Source of the DNA: Phlebotomus papatasi
Taxonomy: Eukaryota > Arthropoda > Insecta > Diptera > Psychodidae
NCBI RefSeq assembly: GCF_024763615.1
Contig: NC_077222.1
Span: 14,694,001-14,758,000 of the forward strand
Length of the DNA: 64,000 nucleotides
Direction: 5' to 3'
Numbering within the stretch: position 1 is the stretch's first letter; every line of letters starts with the position of its first letter. Shown piece by piece: positions 21,909-32,664 of this stretch. The position numbers and the translations under genes were made by a program. Under the pieces are notes generated by a model that was given only the letters and a program-made list of their open reading frames with translations, made no database searches and was not told the DNA's origin.

Positions 21909-22274
21909 TAGGGGGAAGTGGGACGGGACACCTTTTAAATTGAGCTTTTTTCTTATATTTTTAAATAAAACTGGATCTCATCGTTATATAATTTAGCGTC
22001 ACAAACCAATTGCAATGCTAAATTACACACTGGTAAAAATAAAAGGATCAAATTGATCTAAATTTGATCCTTTTGTAAAGCATGGATCAAATTTCGAAGT
22101 CTGGATGCACATTTATCATAATAGAACATGTTAATTTGATGCATTCATTGCAAAGGGATCAATTTGATCCTTTTATTTTTACCAGTACATTATAAAGTTC
22201 AATTTTATTTAAAAATAAAAAAAAAAGCCCAATTTCGAAACTGCCCCAATTCAAAGGTGCCCTACTTCCCCCTA
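21909..22274. mobile_element. MITE family F, copy 1, with a nested MITE
   Basis: The ends TAGGGGGAAGTGGG and its complement (22254-22274) match the copies at 34929, 48188 and 56800. TA lies at both ends. The centre is interrupted at 22029-22186. Confidence 0.8.
22029..22186. mobile_element. 158 bp MITE nested in family F
   Basis: Perfect or near-perfect inverted ends of about 30 bp starting ACTGGTAAAAATAAAAGGAT. Only this copy is seen in the window. The target duplication is not clear. Confidence 0.75.
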
Positions 22275-24140
22275 TAGCAATGTAATGGGGTGACACATTA
22301 CATGAACTCTGGCGAAAGCGAACTTGGTGCTCCTTCTGTGAATTTTGCTTGGAGACAGAAAGATATTTTCCTGCATTCGAGTGTTTGGAAAACTTTTTGT
22401 TCTATATACTGACATTACATATATATCTGATTCATTAAGAAAATATATAGAACATTTTCTATAAAGCTTTTCCCAAGTAGTTTTCGAAATTTTAAAATTA
22501 AATTTTAAGTTTTTATGATGCATTAATGACAACTAAAAGACTGCTTAAGAAAAATAACATATTTTAGTTCTAATTTTCCGTGCGTATTTCAAATACTGAA
22601 TTTTCTATACAATCTTATTTCTAGGTTACGAGAAATCGATTGTCCTCGATGGAAATAATTAAAGTGTTTCCTTCAGTGGGATTCCATATGCACAAGAGCA
22701 CAAGCAACTAAAGGAAAAGTATCCTTTTCCATTGAATAGGTACATATGAGTTGACTATCTATGGCAAAGTTCATTTCACAACTTCAGAACCATTTGAAAA
22801 TTGCCATTGAAGATAAATCTTCACTGAAATATGAAGTGCACTTCATATTTTACTTCATCTCTCTTGTTCTTCTCATATAGTCGAAAATATAAATTTTCAG
22901 TTATTGTCTTATTGCCCCATGAATGCTATCGATGGAGAGAACAAAAAAAAAAAAGAAGAATGCAGATGCATTATTCATTTTTATGGACTAAGAACAATTT
23001 TTACTTAGAGTCTCTGTGAATTATCCACAGTTGAACAAATAAACCCAGAGCCATATAGTCAAAAAGTTTCAACAAACCACTCTTGAGCTTTTTCACTCCA
23101 CTCAACATAATACATAAAATTTAATATATGGATAAGTCTGTGAAAAAGTTATGAACACGTATGAACTATTTGGTAAGCATTTAATTTTTTTCATTTAGCT
23201 TTTTTATAGTGTACAATCACTTCATTTTGATGTTATTCAATACGATTGTTGTCCAAAGCTCTAGTTTGAAATGATTTATTTTGCATATTCTGTACTGAAT
23301 GGACAAAACTTTATTTTTTCCGTCTTTTTGGATGTCCTCTGGAGGCAAATATGGTGTAGATTTTGGAAATATAAAAAAAATCTCTCTTGAACATGAATCG
23401 AAATGGGGAATATAATAGTTGAGCCCACAGAACAAATAGCCACTAGGACACTGGGCTTGTTAGTTCTGAACTACATAAAATAAAACATGAACCACCACAA
23501 CGACAATCAGCATACAAACAACCCTAATTTGCATACAACACTCTCATAGGATGTAAGTGAGAGGTATTGAGGGTGTGACGGAGAAAGAGGACCAGCGAAT
23601 GAGAGACAATTTAGATAAATTACATCAATTTTGCAGCTAGCAATTATGGTAAAACCTCCAACCAATTACACTCTAATACACATTCATATTAAGGCTAAAT
23701 GGAAGGGGTGCATTTTCAAAAGGGGATAGCCTGTGTACTTTTCATTAGACACCGGGAGTAAAATGATGAGAAACAACAAATTATGCACCATTTAGATCCT
23801 ATTCCTGTTCACCCCAAATATCCATTAATCCCCCAATACTTGAATTGTGATGTTGCTCCATGTTCACGAACACAAAGGATAATACCAAACGGAATTAGGA
23901 CTGGGAACAGATCCAGAAAAAAACTCCTAGGGATAGTACATAAATTCAGTGGACCTCTTTTAAGTTTATTTGAATTTACAAAAAATTGGAGCATATCACT
24001 CATTGAATATATAGGCACAAGTCCAGAATGGAATGATACTGAAATTTTACATCAACTTAATATTTTCTTTAAATAAGGATAGGGAAAAGGAAAAGTAGCA
24101 AGAAAAATAGAGCTGTTTCGACGATGAAATGGAGCAATTG
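22275..24140. other. Low-repeat stretch, no gene recognised
   Basis: No domain, splice-flanked exon or RNA gene could be supported. The 97-codon frame at 23783-24076 overlaps a 69-codon frame on the other strand and has no recognisable motif. This may be unique intergenic or intronic DNA. Confidence 0.45.
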
Positions 24141-24147
24141 ATTTTAG

Positions 24148-24483
24148 AAGGATATCTCCGGTGATTGCCAGTGAAAAAGGTCAGTCACCCTAAGATGAAA
24201 ACACCTTTTAAGTTTTGCTCAGAGCTTTCGATCCCAGTTTTCGGTTCTAGAGTGATCGAAAGTTCTGGGCAAAACCAAAAGAAGAGTGTTTTTATCTTAT
24301 GCCCTAGACACACTTACGACTTAAGCCGAGAGACGACTTAGTGGAAAATGATTAAAAGGAAGTTTAACCATTATTTCGAATATAATTACTCTAAGCCGTC
24401 TCTCGGCAAATCCTCAGGTCTGTCAAGGCCCTTAGGATAACTAACCTTTTTCACTGGTAATCACAGGAGATATCCCTCTTAAA
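24148..24483. mobile_element. Foldback-like element interrupted by MITE family C
   Basis: The outer arms (about 24160-24217 and 24435-24483) are inverted ('gatatctccggtgattgcca' and 'actggtaatcacaggagata'). Between them is an inner hairpin, 24195-24300, whose arms share 'gctttcgatc' and 'gatcgaaagt'. The family C element at 24301-24434 interrupts the right side. Confidence 0.65.
24301..24434. mobile_element. MITE family C, copy 2 (134 bp)
   Basis: The ends are GCCCTAGACACACTTACGAC and TCTGTCAAGGCCC, with internal 'taagccgagagacgactta' and 'ctaagccgtctctcggc' as inverted arms. TTA is found on both sides, suggesting a TTA or TA duplication. Confidence 0.75.
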
Positions 24484-25181
24484 GCTGTTTCACTCAAAGT
24501 ATATTGGAAGTTGGAGTTTTATCTCTGTAATACCGAGAGAAAGTGCACATTTACGTCAATTGGATATAACATCTTTCATCCCGTAAGAGAATGTAAGTTA
24601 CAAATTCCTCATATCTTCCAACTTCCAATACGTCCTAGCATTTTTAAATTTCCCACAAAATGAATCTTCAAATCCAGGCTGGAGAAGCAGATTTTCCATC
24701 GAGTTAGAGAAAACCTTAAAAGAAGTTGTAGACCTGTAGGGGAAAGTACCCATATTTTGTACAATCCCAAGCTTGGTAACGACTAAATTTTTTCAATGTT
24801 TCCCAAAAATGTGACTCTTTGCACCCAAATTTTGAAAACTAGGGGGATAGTGCCTAGTTTTTGAAATACAGTAGGTAACAAAAGTTTGTTGCCTCATGTA
24901 TATTCGGGAATGGAAAAAATGACAGAAAAAATTACTTCTCAAAATTTTTCTTTTGAAAACGATTTGGCTGTAATCCATAGATTTTATTTATATTTTTCTA
25001 AAAAAATAATTCATCAAAAAAATGTTTTCCAAAAGTTCTTAATTTTTCATGCGCCAAAAGTTTGTTGCTTTATTTGAAAAAGTTACTCAAAATGGTCAAG
25101 GTCAAATAATTCAACAAACATCCTGTCAACCAATTGTATTTTGAAGTTATTGTGAGAATTTGTGAACTTTGTGTTGAATAT

Positions 25182-25405
25182 TAGGGGAATCTAGGCATGG
25201 TTCGCACAGAGTGAACCTTCAAACGATGCGAATTTTCTCGTTGTTTGCAAAGATCTAGGTCGTCACATCTTACCCATACGATAGTTGATTAACTATTAAC
25301 CTCACAAGACAAGATTAGAAATGGCAAACCAGCTCTTTGCAATCAAAGAGAAAATTCGCATCGTTTGAAGGTTCACTCTGTGCGAACCATGCCCACATTC
25401 CCCTA
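25182..25405. mobile_element. 224 bp MITE related to family D
   Basis: TA-flanked ends TAGGGGAATCTAGGCATGGT and its diverged complement. The subterminal 'tgaaggttcactctgtgcg' is shared with 17071-17721. It looks like an internally deleted relative of that longer element. Confidence 0.8.
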
Positions 25406-25492
25406 ATTGTATTTAAGTACAGAGAATCGTTAATCAGAGCAAGTGACACTCAAATCATTTAGTTTTTTCTCAGTGGAGTTATGAAAAATTTC

Positions 25493-25566
25493 TGCCTCCA
25501 CCCAGAATCGAACTTGAGACCTCTCGTTAACTATACGAGTGCTCTGCTAACTGAGCTGTTAGAGGC
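25493..25566 (-). tRNA. tRNA-like sequence, anticodon AGT (Thr) if read as a tRNA
   Basis: On the minus strand a cloverleaf can be drawn. The acceptor stem GCCTCTA pairs with TGGAGGC, followed by A. The D stem is GCTC/GAGC. The anticodon stem CTCGT/ACGAG is perfect with the 7-nt loop ATAGTTA (anticodon AGT). The variable loop is AGGTC, and the T stem TCAAG/CTGGG has one mismatch around TTCGATT. Box B (GTTCGATTC) fits the consensus; box A is near consensus. A run of five T on the minus strand (25484-25488) follows within 10 bases, as a pol III terminator would. Weak points are the extra base before the D stem, the D loop without GG and the T-stem mismatch. It may be a tRNA pseudogene or the head of a tRNA-derived SINE. 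Confidence 0.45.
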
Positions 25567-25973
25567 CACGATGCGAAAAAATTGAACAAAAATTTCTCAT
25601 CATGTGATCAATTTACAAACTATTTTTGTGAACAAATACAAATTTTTACAAAATTTTGACCGGATTATACGATTTGCGATCACTTCGTATGTCTCCAGTG
25701 ATAATCCTCAAAATTTCGTACAATTTTACAAAATTTCTGTGGAATAGGACATTTCGCCTTTTTACGTTGAGTCATTCCTAATAACGGTTTTTCAAGGTCA
25801 GAGAGGTCAAAGGTTTAAAAAGCTCTAGAAAGCGTATTTCCCAGACGAACGGTATCATGTTTGGGCTCATTGGAAAGGTTTTGCAATTTTCGATAAATCT
25901 GAAAGAGTTCCAATCAGTTTTGAACCGGTAATAAAAGGGTTCATAACCGAGAACTATTGTTCATTCGAAATTT

Positions 25974-26108
25974 AATTCGTCAGTTGGATCAGGAATTGTC
26001 GTAACTACCTCATCATCTCATCAGCTGTTCTTGTATAGTATATTGTTAGAAGAAGTGCTGATGAGGTGATGAGGAAGTTGCGACACTTGCTGATCCAACT
26101 GATGAATT
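25974..26108. mobile_element. Palindromic MITE (135 bp)
   Basis: AATTCGTCAGTTGGATCAG pairs with CTGATCCAACTGATGAATT at the other end, and the inner arms 'ctcatcatctcatcagc' and 'gctgatgaggtgatgag' continue the stem. Nothing coding. Confidence 0.75.
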
Positions 26109-26336
26109 ATATTGCTCCTGAGGTGTATCTTAGGCAATGTTTGCAGTGATTTTCAAAACGATTCTAAACCGGTAATAATCCGGTTACGAACCGATAATTA
26201 ATTTTTCCCAAAAAATCAATTCTATTACTCTTAAATCTATTTTGGGGACGTTTTAAGGATTTATGAATCTGTTTAAATGGTTTGATAACGGGTAAACAGT
26301 AGATGATGCGAAAGTACTTTTGAGGTATAGCATCTA

Positions 26337-26480
26337 AAGGCGTCTACACATTGTGAGCAATTTTCGTCAAAAATTGCGTTTTTGACAGAAATTTGACGTT
26401 TCCCCCTACAACGCTCCAGGGAATTTCTTTCAAAAAAGCCATTTTTGACAAAAATTGCTCCCAATGTGTAGAGGCCATAA
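26337..26480. mobile_element. 144 bp MITE, PIF/Harbinger type (TAA duplication)
   Basis: The ends AGGCGTCTACACATTG and CAATGTGTAGAGGCC resemble the foldback at 6314-7733. TAA precedes it and follows it. The family E copy near 55405-55425 shows the unoccupied site ('ccatctaaatcacga'). Confidence 0.75.
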
Positions 26481-26829
26481 GTCACGAGTTCGAGCACTTC
26501 GCAAAGCCTGGGACGCTTTGCCATCCCTTTTTAAAGTTTTCAATGCTTAAAATATGTATATAAAAATGATGATTATTGATTTTTGTTACACATATTTGAC
26601 CATTTTGAGTAACTTTTCTTAATGAGGCAACAAACTTATGGCGCGTGAAAATAAACAACTTTTTGAAAACTATTTTTTTTTATAAAATAAAATGAATTAT
26701 TTTTTCGAAATACATAAATAAGATCTACGGACTCGAGGTAATTTATTATCATAAAAGAATTTAAAATGTATTTTTTCCATATGGTTTCCTGAAAATGCAT
26801 GAGGCAACAAACTTTTGAGACCTTCTGTA

Positions 26830-29137
26830 TATAGGTCACATTTACTGTATAGTCACATTTTTAGTTTATATTGATTTCCTTCTGTAGGAAAATGTATAGT
26901 CTGGTGGAGGTAAAACTGATAAGTCATAAGACTGTTATCTTGAGCAAAGAAATTAAAGCTTCACAGGAGGTTATTTCTTGTTGTGTAAACGGCTTCAAGC
27001 TGTTCATAAGCAAACACGTGAGTGTTTGTACTAGAAAGTCCCTGATGCGTTATCGATCAAGAGAGCTTCCGGATGGTTTTCGATTAATCTTAAGTTTCTG
27101 TTTGTAATAGGATGTTCAATACAATTTCTAGCGGAGTGTACTCATAAAAAAACATACAGTTGAAAGCTTTAAGGGGAAAATGAGATAAATATGCTAACAT
27201 TACGCCTAAAGTGAGTTGTTACTTGCTTTGTGTTATTGTTTCATTGTAGTATATGTATGTAGTACGTGGAAAAATTGAGATAGTAAATTCGATACATTTT
27301 AACAATTTCCGTAACATATTCGCTAACATGAGGCGACAAGTGGAGTGGCTTGGAGGCGAAAAGCTCTCTCTCTCGATATGGTGGAGAACAATTTGCCAGA
27401 CGATTTGGCTCGATGACGATATACTTTTGTTGGCCCACGAGATTCCAACATTCCAATTCTCATACTCCTATGGCTTTTTCCTCAGCAAAAGAAAGTCACT
27501 CCAAATCACTCGGCGAAAAAGGTTGACTTCAAATGTTCCCAGAAGAGAAAAAAAGTAATCTCTTCCGCAGAAGAAGAGGACAAATGGGAAAAATTTTTTG
27601 ACCGAAATATCATGGTTCTCTCGTGATGATTTATGGAATTTGTTCTTTTATTTAAATTATTATCTTCTTAAAGGCCACATCTTATTCACATTGATTTTTT
27701 TCTTCTTAACTTTCGTTTTTGGGGAGGAATACCATTTCCATCGGGGACGATTTAAATAAACATAAATCGCTTAAAGCTCACTCATAACTTCCATGGCAAA
27801 TACGTATAAGAGTTCAGAATAATGGCGATAAACGTTTTTTGAAATCATGCATTACGCTGCTGATGCAATAAAAAAGACATTATGCAAATTAATATAAAGA
27901 ACAGTATTATATTACAAGTGATTGTCATTCGTAGCGTGGAAAGTCTATGAAGGAAAAATCGATGAGTTTTTGATTCTTTGGTGGAGGCAAGAGCGTGCCG
28001 TCATAAATTTTCCCTTGAAATATATTTTTCACCCTTATCACACGAGGTGTGAGTATGTGACTGCTAAAACGTATATCAGTAATTCATGTCACGCAGGTTT
28101 TTTTTGTGTGTGATCGGCCCTTTTTTCCAAACCCTGATAAAGGGATTTGATGAATAGAAAAATTGCTTAACTAGCACGAACGGTGACACTCGTTTTGTTC
28201 TCTCCATCTCTTCCCATTCTATTTCTATCCCTAATGCGATTGTTTGGAAAAGCTCTGGGAGGAGGAGATCTTCCAGGAAGTGGCAGAAAACATCCCTGAG
28301 ATAGAGATTTTTCCCGAAAGTCAACAAAAACAGATAGACACAAGCAAGTTGCAAAATAAAAGTTTAATTATTTTTCTCTTGCACGTTCCTTTCACAACAA
28401 AATTCCAATTTCTTTAGAAATTGTATACTTTTTTTCTTCTTCAGATTTTTATGACATTTCTCCTCAATCGTTATCTCTTCTTCCCATCTGCAATTTCTGT
28501 TGGGAAATTTTTTCACGTTTCGCTGCTTAATATCCACAAACCATCATGCTTGTTTTCTCAAGATTTTCTATCATAGATACCACTTCCGTTTCTCTCTCCA
28601 CGTGCAATTAACTTTCTCTCTCCTGCAGAATATCCTATTTGTTCCTTGAAGCATCTTAGGAAATGATTCGCACATGAACATAATTTCCTTGAGTAGCGCA
28701 AAATAAATTACCACCGTATTTAGTTGAGATATGTACATTATTTGTATGTTTTCACAGTTTCCTCTCATCTCACATAATTTTCACGTGCTATATGACTTCT
28801 TCTTCACATTGGCACATGAAATATTATTTTATGGTATGATTAGGGTGAGTTTTCATCTCATACTTGCTATAATTTCCATAATGTTGCCATTCAATATATA
28901 CAAACACTTGATTAATGTATTGAAAAAATATATGTATCTTATGGTATTGTTTCTCTCCCTTCTTCTTTGTTGTTACTCCGATAGAATGGAATATACATAA
29001 ATTCACACGATTTTTTAATCACTAAGACTTTTAACTTAACTCCTTAGGGGTTAGTTTTGCCGATCTGGTCGTTACTAGAGATAGAGTCTAATTGTATGAA
29101 AATTAACATCATTCGGCAGTGCACATTCATTCATTCA
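26830..29137. other. Low-repeat stretch, no gene recognised
   Basis: The longest frame is 27253-27558 (101 codons, plus) and overlaps a 71-codon frame on the other strand; neither has recognisable motifs. 'tatgcaaattaat' near 27884 matches an octamer-type POU site, but such matches are expected by chance in AT-rich DNA. Confidence 0.45.
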
Positions 29138-29286
29138 TTAGGAAATGCTCATAATTCAGAACAGCTTCTAATTTCGGACACTTTGAGGGTAATTTTGGAC
29201 ACCACAAATAAATTGCTTAAAATTATGAAATTTTCTTTCAATATCTAATGAATAATGTATTCCATCCAAAGAATTTTTTTTGTTAA

Positions 29287-29431
29287 TGCCTAGGGCTCAA
29301 TAATTTTTGTTTGTAAACATTTTTCAAAATTACATATGGGAGTGAGCGAGATGTCTAGATTGAGATCTCATTCACTCTTACTAAAATGTCAAAAACATGT
29401 TTACAAAACAAATGTTGTTATGCGTTGAACA
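29287..29431. mobile_element. 145 bp MITE, copy 2 of the 6156-6301 family
   Basis: The ends TGCCTAGGGCTCAATAATT and GTTATGCGTTGAACA are preceded by TAA. The inner 'gagcgagatg' and 'tgtcaaaaacatgttta' match the first copy. The right-hand duplication has decayed to TAT. Confidence 0.7.
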
Positions 29432-29602
29432 TATCACTAAATTATTATTATTATTGTTATTTATCACAAACAAATAGATTTTGCCCCTCTTACAATGCTT
29501 GGAAAAAAAGAAAATTGTGGAAAAACTAAAAAAAAAATGTAAAAACAGGAGCAAATACATTGAATGAAAATGTCTAATTATACTGAAACAGGTAGTATGT
29601 CG

Positions 29603-30800
29603 TTATTCCGTTAGTCTGGAAATTGAAGGAAGTAAAATAAACATTACTACCACCTTGATAAAATGCGTATGAGACAACTGAGTCGAGTTAGCTCTAGAAA
29701 CCAAGAGTCCCCGAACACTGGCAGAGGCTCCAGGAACCAGGAGTGAAGCTAAGTATTGTGGCTTCCCAGAAATAATCAAGCGAAAAAGGAATTAGGGTAA
29801 AGTGATATAATTTGGAATTAGTGTTACATGTTGGAAAATTCGCCGGTACAAGTTAGACATAGCTTTTTTCTTGATAAATAAAGTACAAAATTTGTTTTTA
29901 AGCATAAAGAACCAAATTTTAAAACTAAAGCATTTAAAATATACAAATAAAAATGAAGTACTAAATTTATCAAGACAAAAAGCTCTGTCAAAATTGTACC
30001 ATTGTCCAACTTGTACGACTGTCCAACTTGTACCACTTTACTCTATACCGCTCTCAGACGGAGAAGCGATGGGAGATCACAACCCACCAATACGTAACGA
30101 TGCTCGGAGATATGATCACGGGGACCAAGACCACAACCGTACCTGACACAAACATGGAAAGTCACAGATAGCTTTCGTAACGTTTCACTATGAGTTGCGA
30201 AGAATAGCTCAGCCCCAGAGGTTATTATGGGTATGAGCAACGCCTTAACTAAGAGCAATCGAGTGTTCATCGGCGTGAGCTCACGGTACCTTCAAAATGT
30301 TCGAAGAGTGCAGTATACTCTTTGGTTTATATGAGAGATATGATCTGACCATGTGAAAGACAAGTTGAATATGGTGCCAAGATTACAGCAAAAGGAATGT
30401 TTTGCCCATAAACTGTAAGAGGTGTGACTGGCTCACATAACGATCTTTTAGATATTATGAGGGCTTATGATTTTTTAGGGTTTAGAGTAAGGCCATTTTG
30501 AATTGCCCTCGATGGGCTTCGATGAAAGCCAAGACCGTATTTAGGTGGCTAACAGTATCGGCTGGGTTGTTTGTATTACCCTCAGATAGCACTTGCAAGT
30601 CATCTGCATATAGGTGGTAGGAGCAACCAAGTAAAAGTGACGGAAGGTCGTTAATGAACAGAGAAAAGAGAAGTGGGCTCAGTAATGACCCCTAAGCTAC
30701 CCCACAATGTAAACTTTCAGGCTCAGATAAGCGGCTGCTCGCTCTAACCCTTTGAGTGCGTCCATGCAGATAGGATGCAATCAGTGACACTGCCGAGGAT
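29603..30800 (-). pseudogene. Non-LTR retrotransposon reverse transcriptase pseudogene
   Basis: On the minus strand this encodes the last part of a LINE-type ORF2. Near 30720-30570 it reads 'GVA*GSLLSPLLFSLFINDL' with a stop (TAG) where Gln is usual, then 'YHLYADDLQV' containing the catalytic YADD pair of Asp. The thumb and C-terminal region follows in a shifted frame at 30270-30048 ('KALLIPIITSGAELFF', 'RDHISEHRYVLVGCDLPSLL'). After a MITE (29793-30047) it resumes with 'FLFRLIISGKPQYL', 'LLVSRANSTQLSHTHF' and 'LLPSISRLTE', and a stop at 29603. The 5' part (endonuclease, fingers) is missing. The C-terminal pattern resembles Jockey/LOA-type elements; the exact clade is uncertain. It is inactive. 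Confidence 0.85.
29793..30047. mobile_element. 255 bp TA-flanked MITE inside the reverse transcriptase remnant
   Basis: The ends TAGGGTAAAGTGATATAA and 'accactttactctata' match the element at 35042-35278. Removing it rejoins 'LLRLR' and 'FLFRL' of the retrotransposon frame. Confidence 0.8.
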
Positions 30801-30827
30801 ATATTAAATTCGTTATATTTTGAATAT

Positions 30828-32664
30828 TATTAGGTGAGATTCTTAACAATCTCACCTACTATAATCCTAACAAAATTTCATGTCGTCCGATCGCGCTCAA
30901 ACTTGGCCAAAATGTGTTTCTCCACTTCCTGATCACGAATATATGGGGGGCTAAGTTACGTTCCCGGCCGGCCGGCCGGCCGGCCGGCCGTCCGGCCGCT
31001 CTTTGGAGCTTAATAGCTCCTAAACTAAAAAAGATATCGACTTGCGGTTTTCGGCAAAGGTTAAATATCGTATGAAAATTGCAACTTGGTGCATTGACCC
31101 CCCACCCCCCACCCCTCCTTCCGCCATTTTGAAGACCCCCCTTTTTTTGTTTTCTCAATAGCTCCGCCCCTATGGCATCGAGCGGGCTCAAATTTTAGTA
31201 TGTTATAGCTGGGCCTTAGAGCTTTCCATCAGTACCAAACTTAAGGTCCCCCGACCCCCCTGACCCGAGCTATAAGGGTCCAAAAAATTTTTCTTAAAAT
31301 GGTCATAACTCCGGTTCTAATTGTCAGAATTTAAAAAGTGAGGGCTTTTTGGAAAGCTCTCGTGAAATGCCACTTCCCCTTCTAACATCGCAAGTTCATA
31401 AAACCACCGCTAGGGGCGCTTTTTTTAAAAAGAAAATTTTTAAAGCTTAAAAGTTAAATAACTCAAAAATTCCTTATGCAATCGGGCTGAAATTTTAGTA
31501 TGTTGTAGCCGTTGATTATACCTATCAAACAAAAAAAACCTTAAGTCGATCCATAACCCCTGACCCGAGCTATAAGGGGTCAAAGTTCGAACATTGACCG
31601 GCCTCTATCTCCGGTTCTAATTAACATAGCGACCTAAATTTTACCTTTTTGGTTTCGTCTCGATGAGCACTTTCAGATGGAAGTTCAAAAAGTCACCATA
31701 GGTGGCGCTGTGATAGCGTCAAAATTCATCGAAATTCAAAGTCACTTTTCTCAAAAACGGCATTGTGCAAGTTAATGAAATTTTAGTATGTTGTAGTCCA
31801 GTCTAGGACGTTTCCAAAATGGTGCGTATGCGCGCTGTGGTTTCAATAGAACCGGAGATATGAGGGGTCAAAGTTCACAATATTCAAAAAATCATATCTC
31901 CGGTTCTATGTGACCGATTTTGATGAATGAGGGCTTAAACGAAAGATCTCACCAAATGCTACAACTTTCTAGAATATTTGAACTTCGTGGGACCAACACC
32001 AGGGGCGCCACAGTCGAAAAACCAATTTCAATATCACATAACCTCAATTATCTCGACTGTCGCTGAACCGATTTTGATGATTACTTCAACATAATTGTAG
32101 AGCATATTTGTCTCTACATTTCGTCCATACATCATTTTCCACTCAGACTACGCTATCACTCCGATTTTGCCGTTTAAGTGTGAAAAAATTGATTTTTCCC
32201 ATAATAACGCTTTGAAATCACTCAGATGCCAATTTGACTGCCTCTACTCCACCAAGACACTTAAAATAGGGTTTTATAAATGGAAAGTCCCGCAAAATAC
32301 AACAATTCTTTGATATAGTTGAAGTTCAACAAATGACTACTTGGGGAACTCTGGATGAAAAAACGAGTTAAGAAACAAAAAACCTCGCTTATCTTGGCTT
32401 CTGAGTAATCGATGAGATCATGTTCTATGAGAAAATTATAGAGAACATTCTGGTCTACATTTCACCCATATATCACATTTCTGTCAGTTCATCCAAATCC
32501 TTGATATTTTGGTTTAAATACAAAATTTGTATAATTTCACGAATTTTATTCAAGATAACTGAATGGCGTCTCCCAACTTCAGCTCTAAATCGAATTTGCA
32601 TGCACTCCGAGTTAGCTCACGTTAAGAATCTCACCTACATAAGCCGGTTAGGATTATCTGTCCC
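30828..32664 (+). mobile_element. Family A repeat, copy 3 (full length, 1.84 kb)
   Basis: Nearly identical to 19972-21798, with the same ends and internal order. The CCGG run is longer here (30964-30997). It sits directly upstream of the truncated reverse transcriptase. The 110-codon minus frame at 30859-31191 is accidental and recurs in the other copies. Confidence 0.85.

Larger units (their letters stand above)
25630..26530 (+). repeat. Dispersed repeat family E, copy 2, with two nested MITEs
   Basis: Homologous to 19360-19860 along its length. It is interrupted by a palindromic MITE (25974-26108) and a Harbinger-type MITE (26337-26480). The right part ('gagcacttcgcaaagc') also occurs at 55425-55475, 63210-63260 and, inverted, 5216-5270. 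Confidence 0.65.
24869..26827. mobile_element. Tc1/mariner-like element carrying nested repeats and a tRNA-like sequence
   Basis: The ends CAGTAGGT and ACCTTCTG are flanked by TA (24867-24868, 26828-26829). The inverted arms are about 240 bp (24869-25115 and 26590-26827), sharing 'aaaagtttgttgcctcatg' and 'agttactcaaaatggtcaa'. The interior has no transposase. It holds a 224 bp MITE, a tRNA-like sequence and a family E copy with two MITEs in it. Confidence 0.75.

Noticed and set aside
23783..24076. 97-codon plus frame
   Set aside because: Overlaps a minus frame, has no motif and no second copy. Kept only as an unrecognised frame in a low-repeat stretch.
27253..27558. 101-codon plus-strand frame as a possible host exon
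   Set aside because: No motif recognised and an overlapping minus frame of 71 codons; no supporting splice or promoter context could be argued.
27880..27895. Octamer-type POU site
   Set aside because: A single short AT-rich motif is expected by chance at this base composition; others occur in repeats and near 23525.
30859..31191. 110-codon minus frame starting MSPLDAIG
   Set aside because: Parallel frames occur in all three family A copies and run through the CCGG microsatellite and poly-C runs. It is repeat sequence, not a gene.
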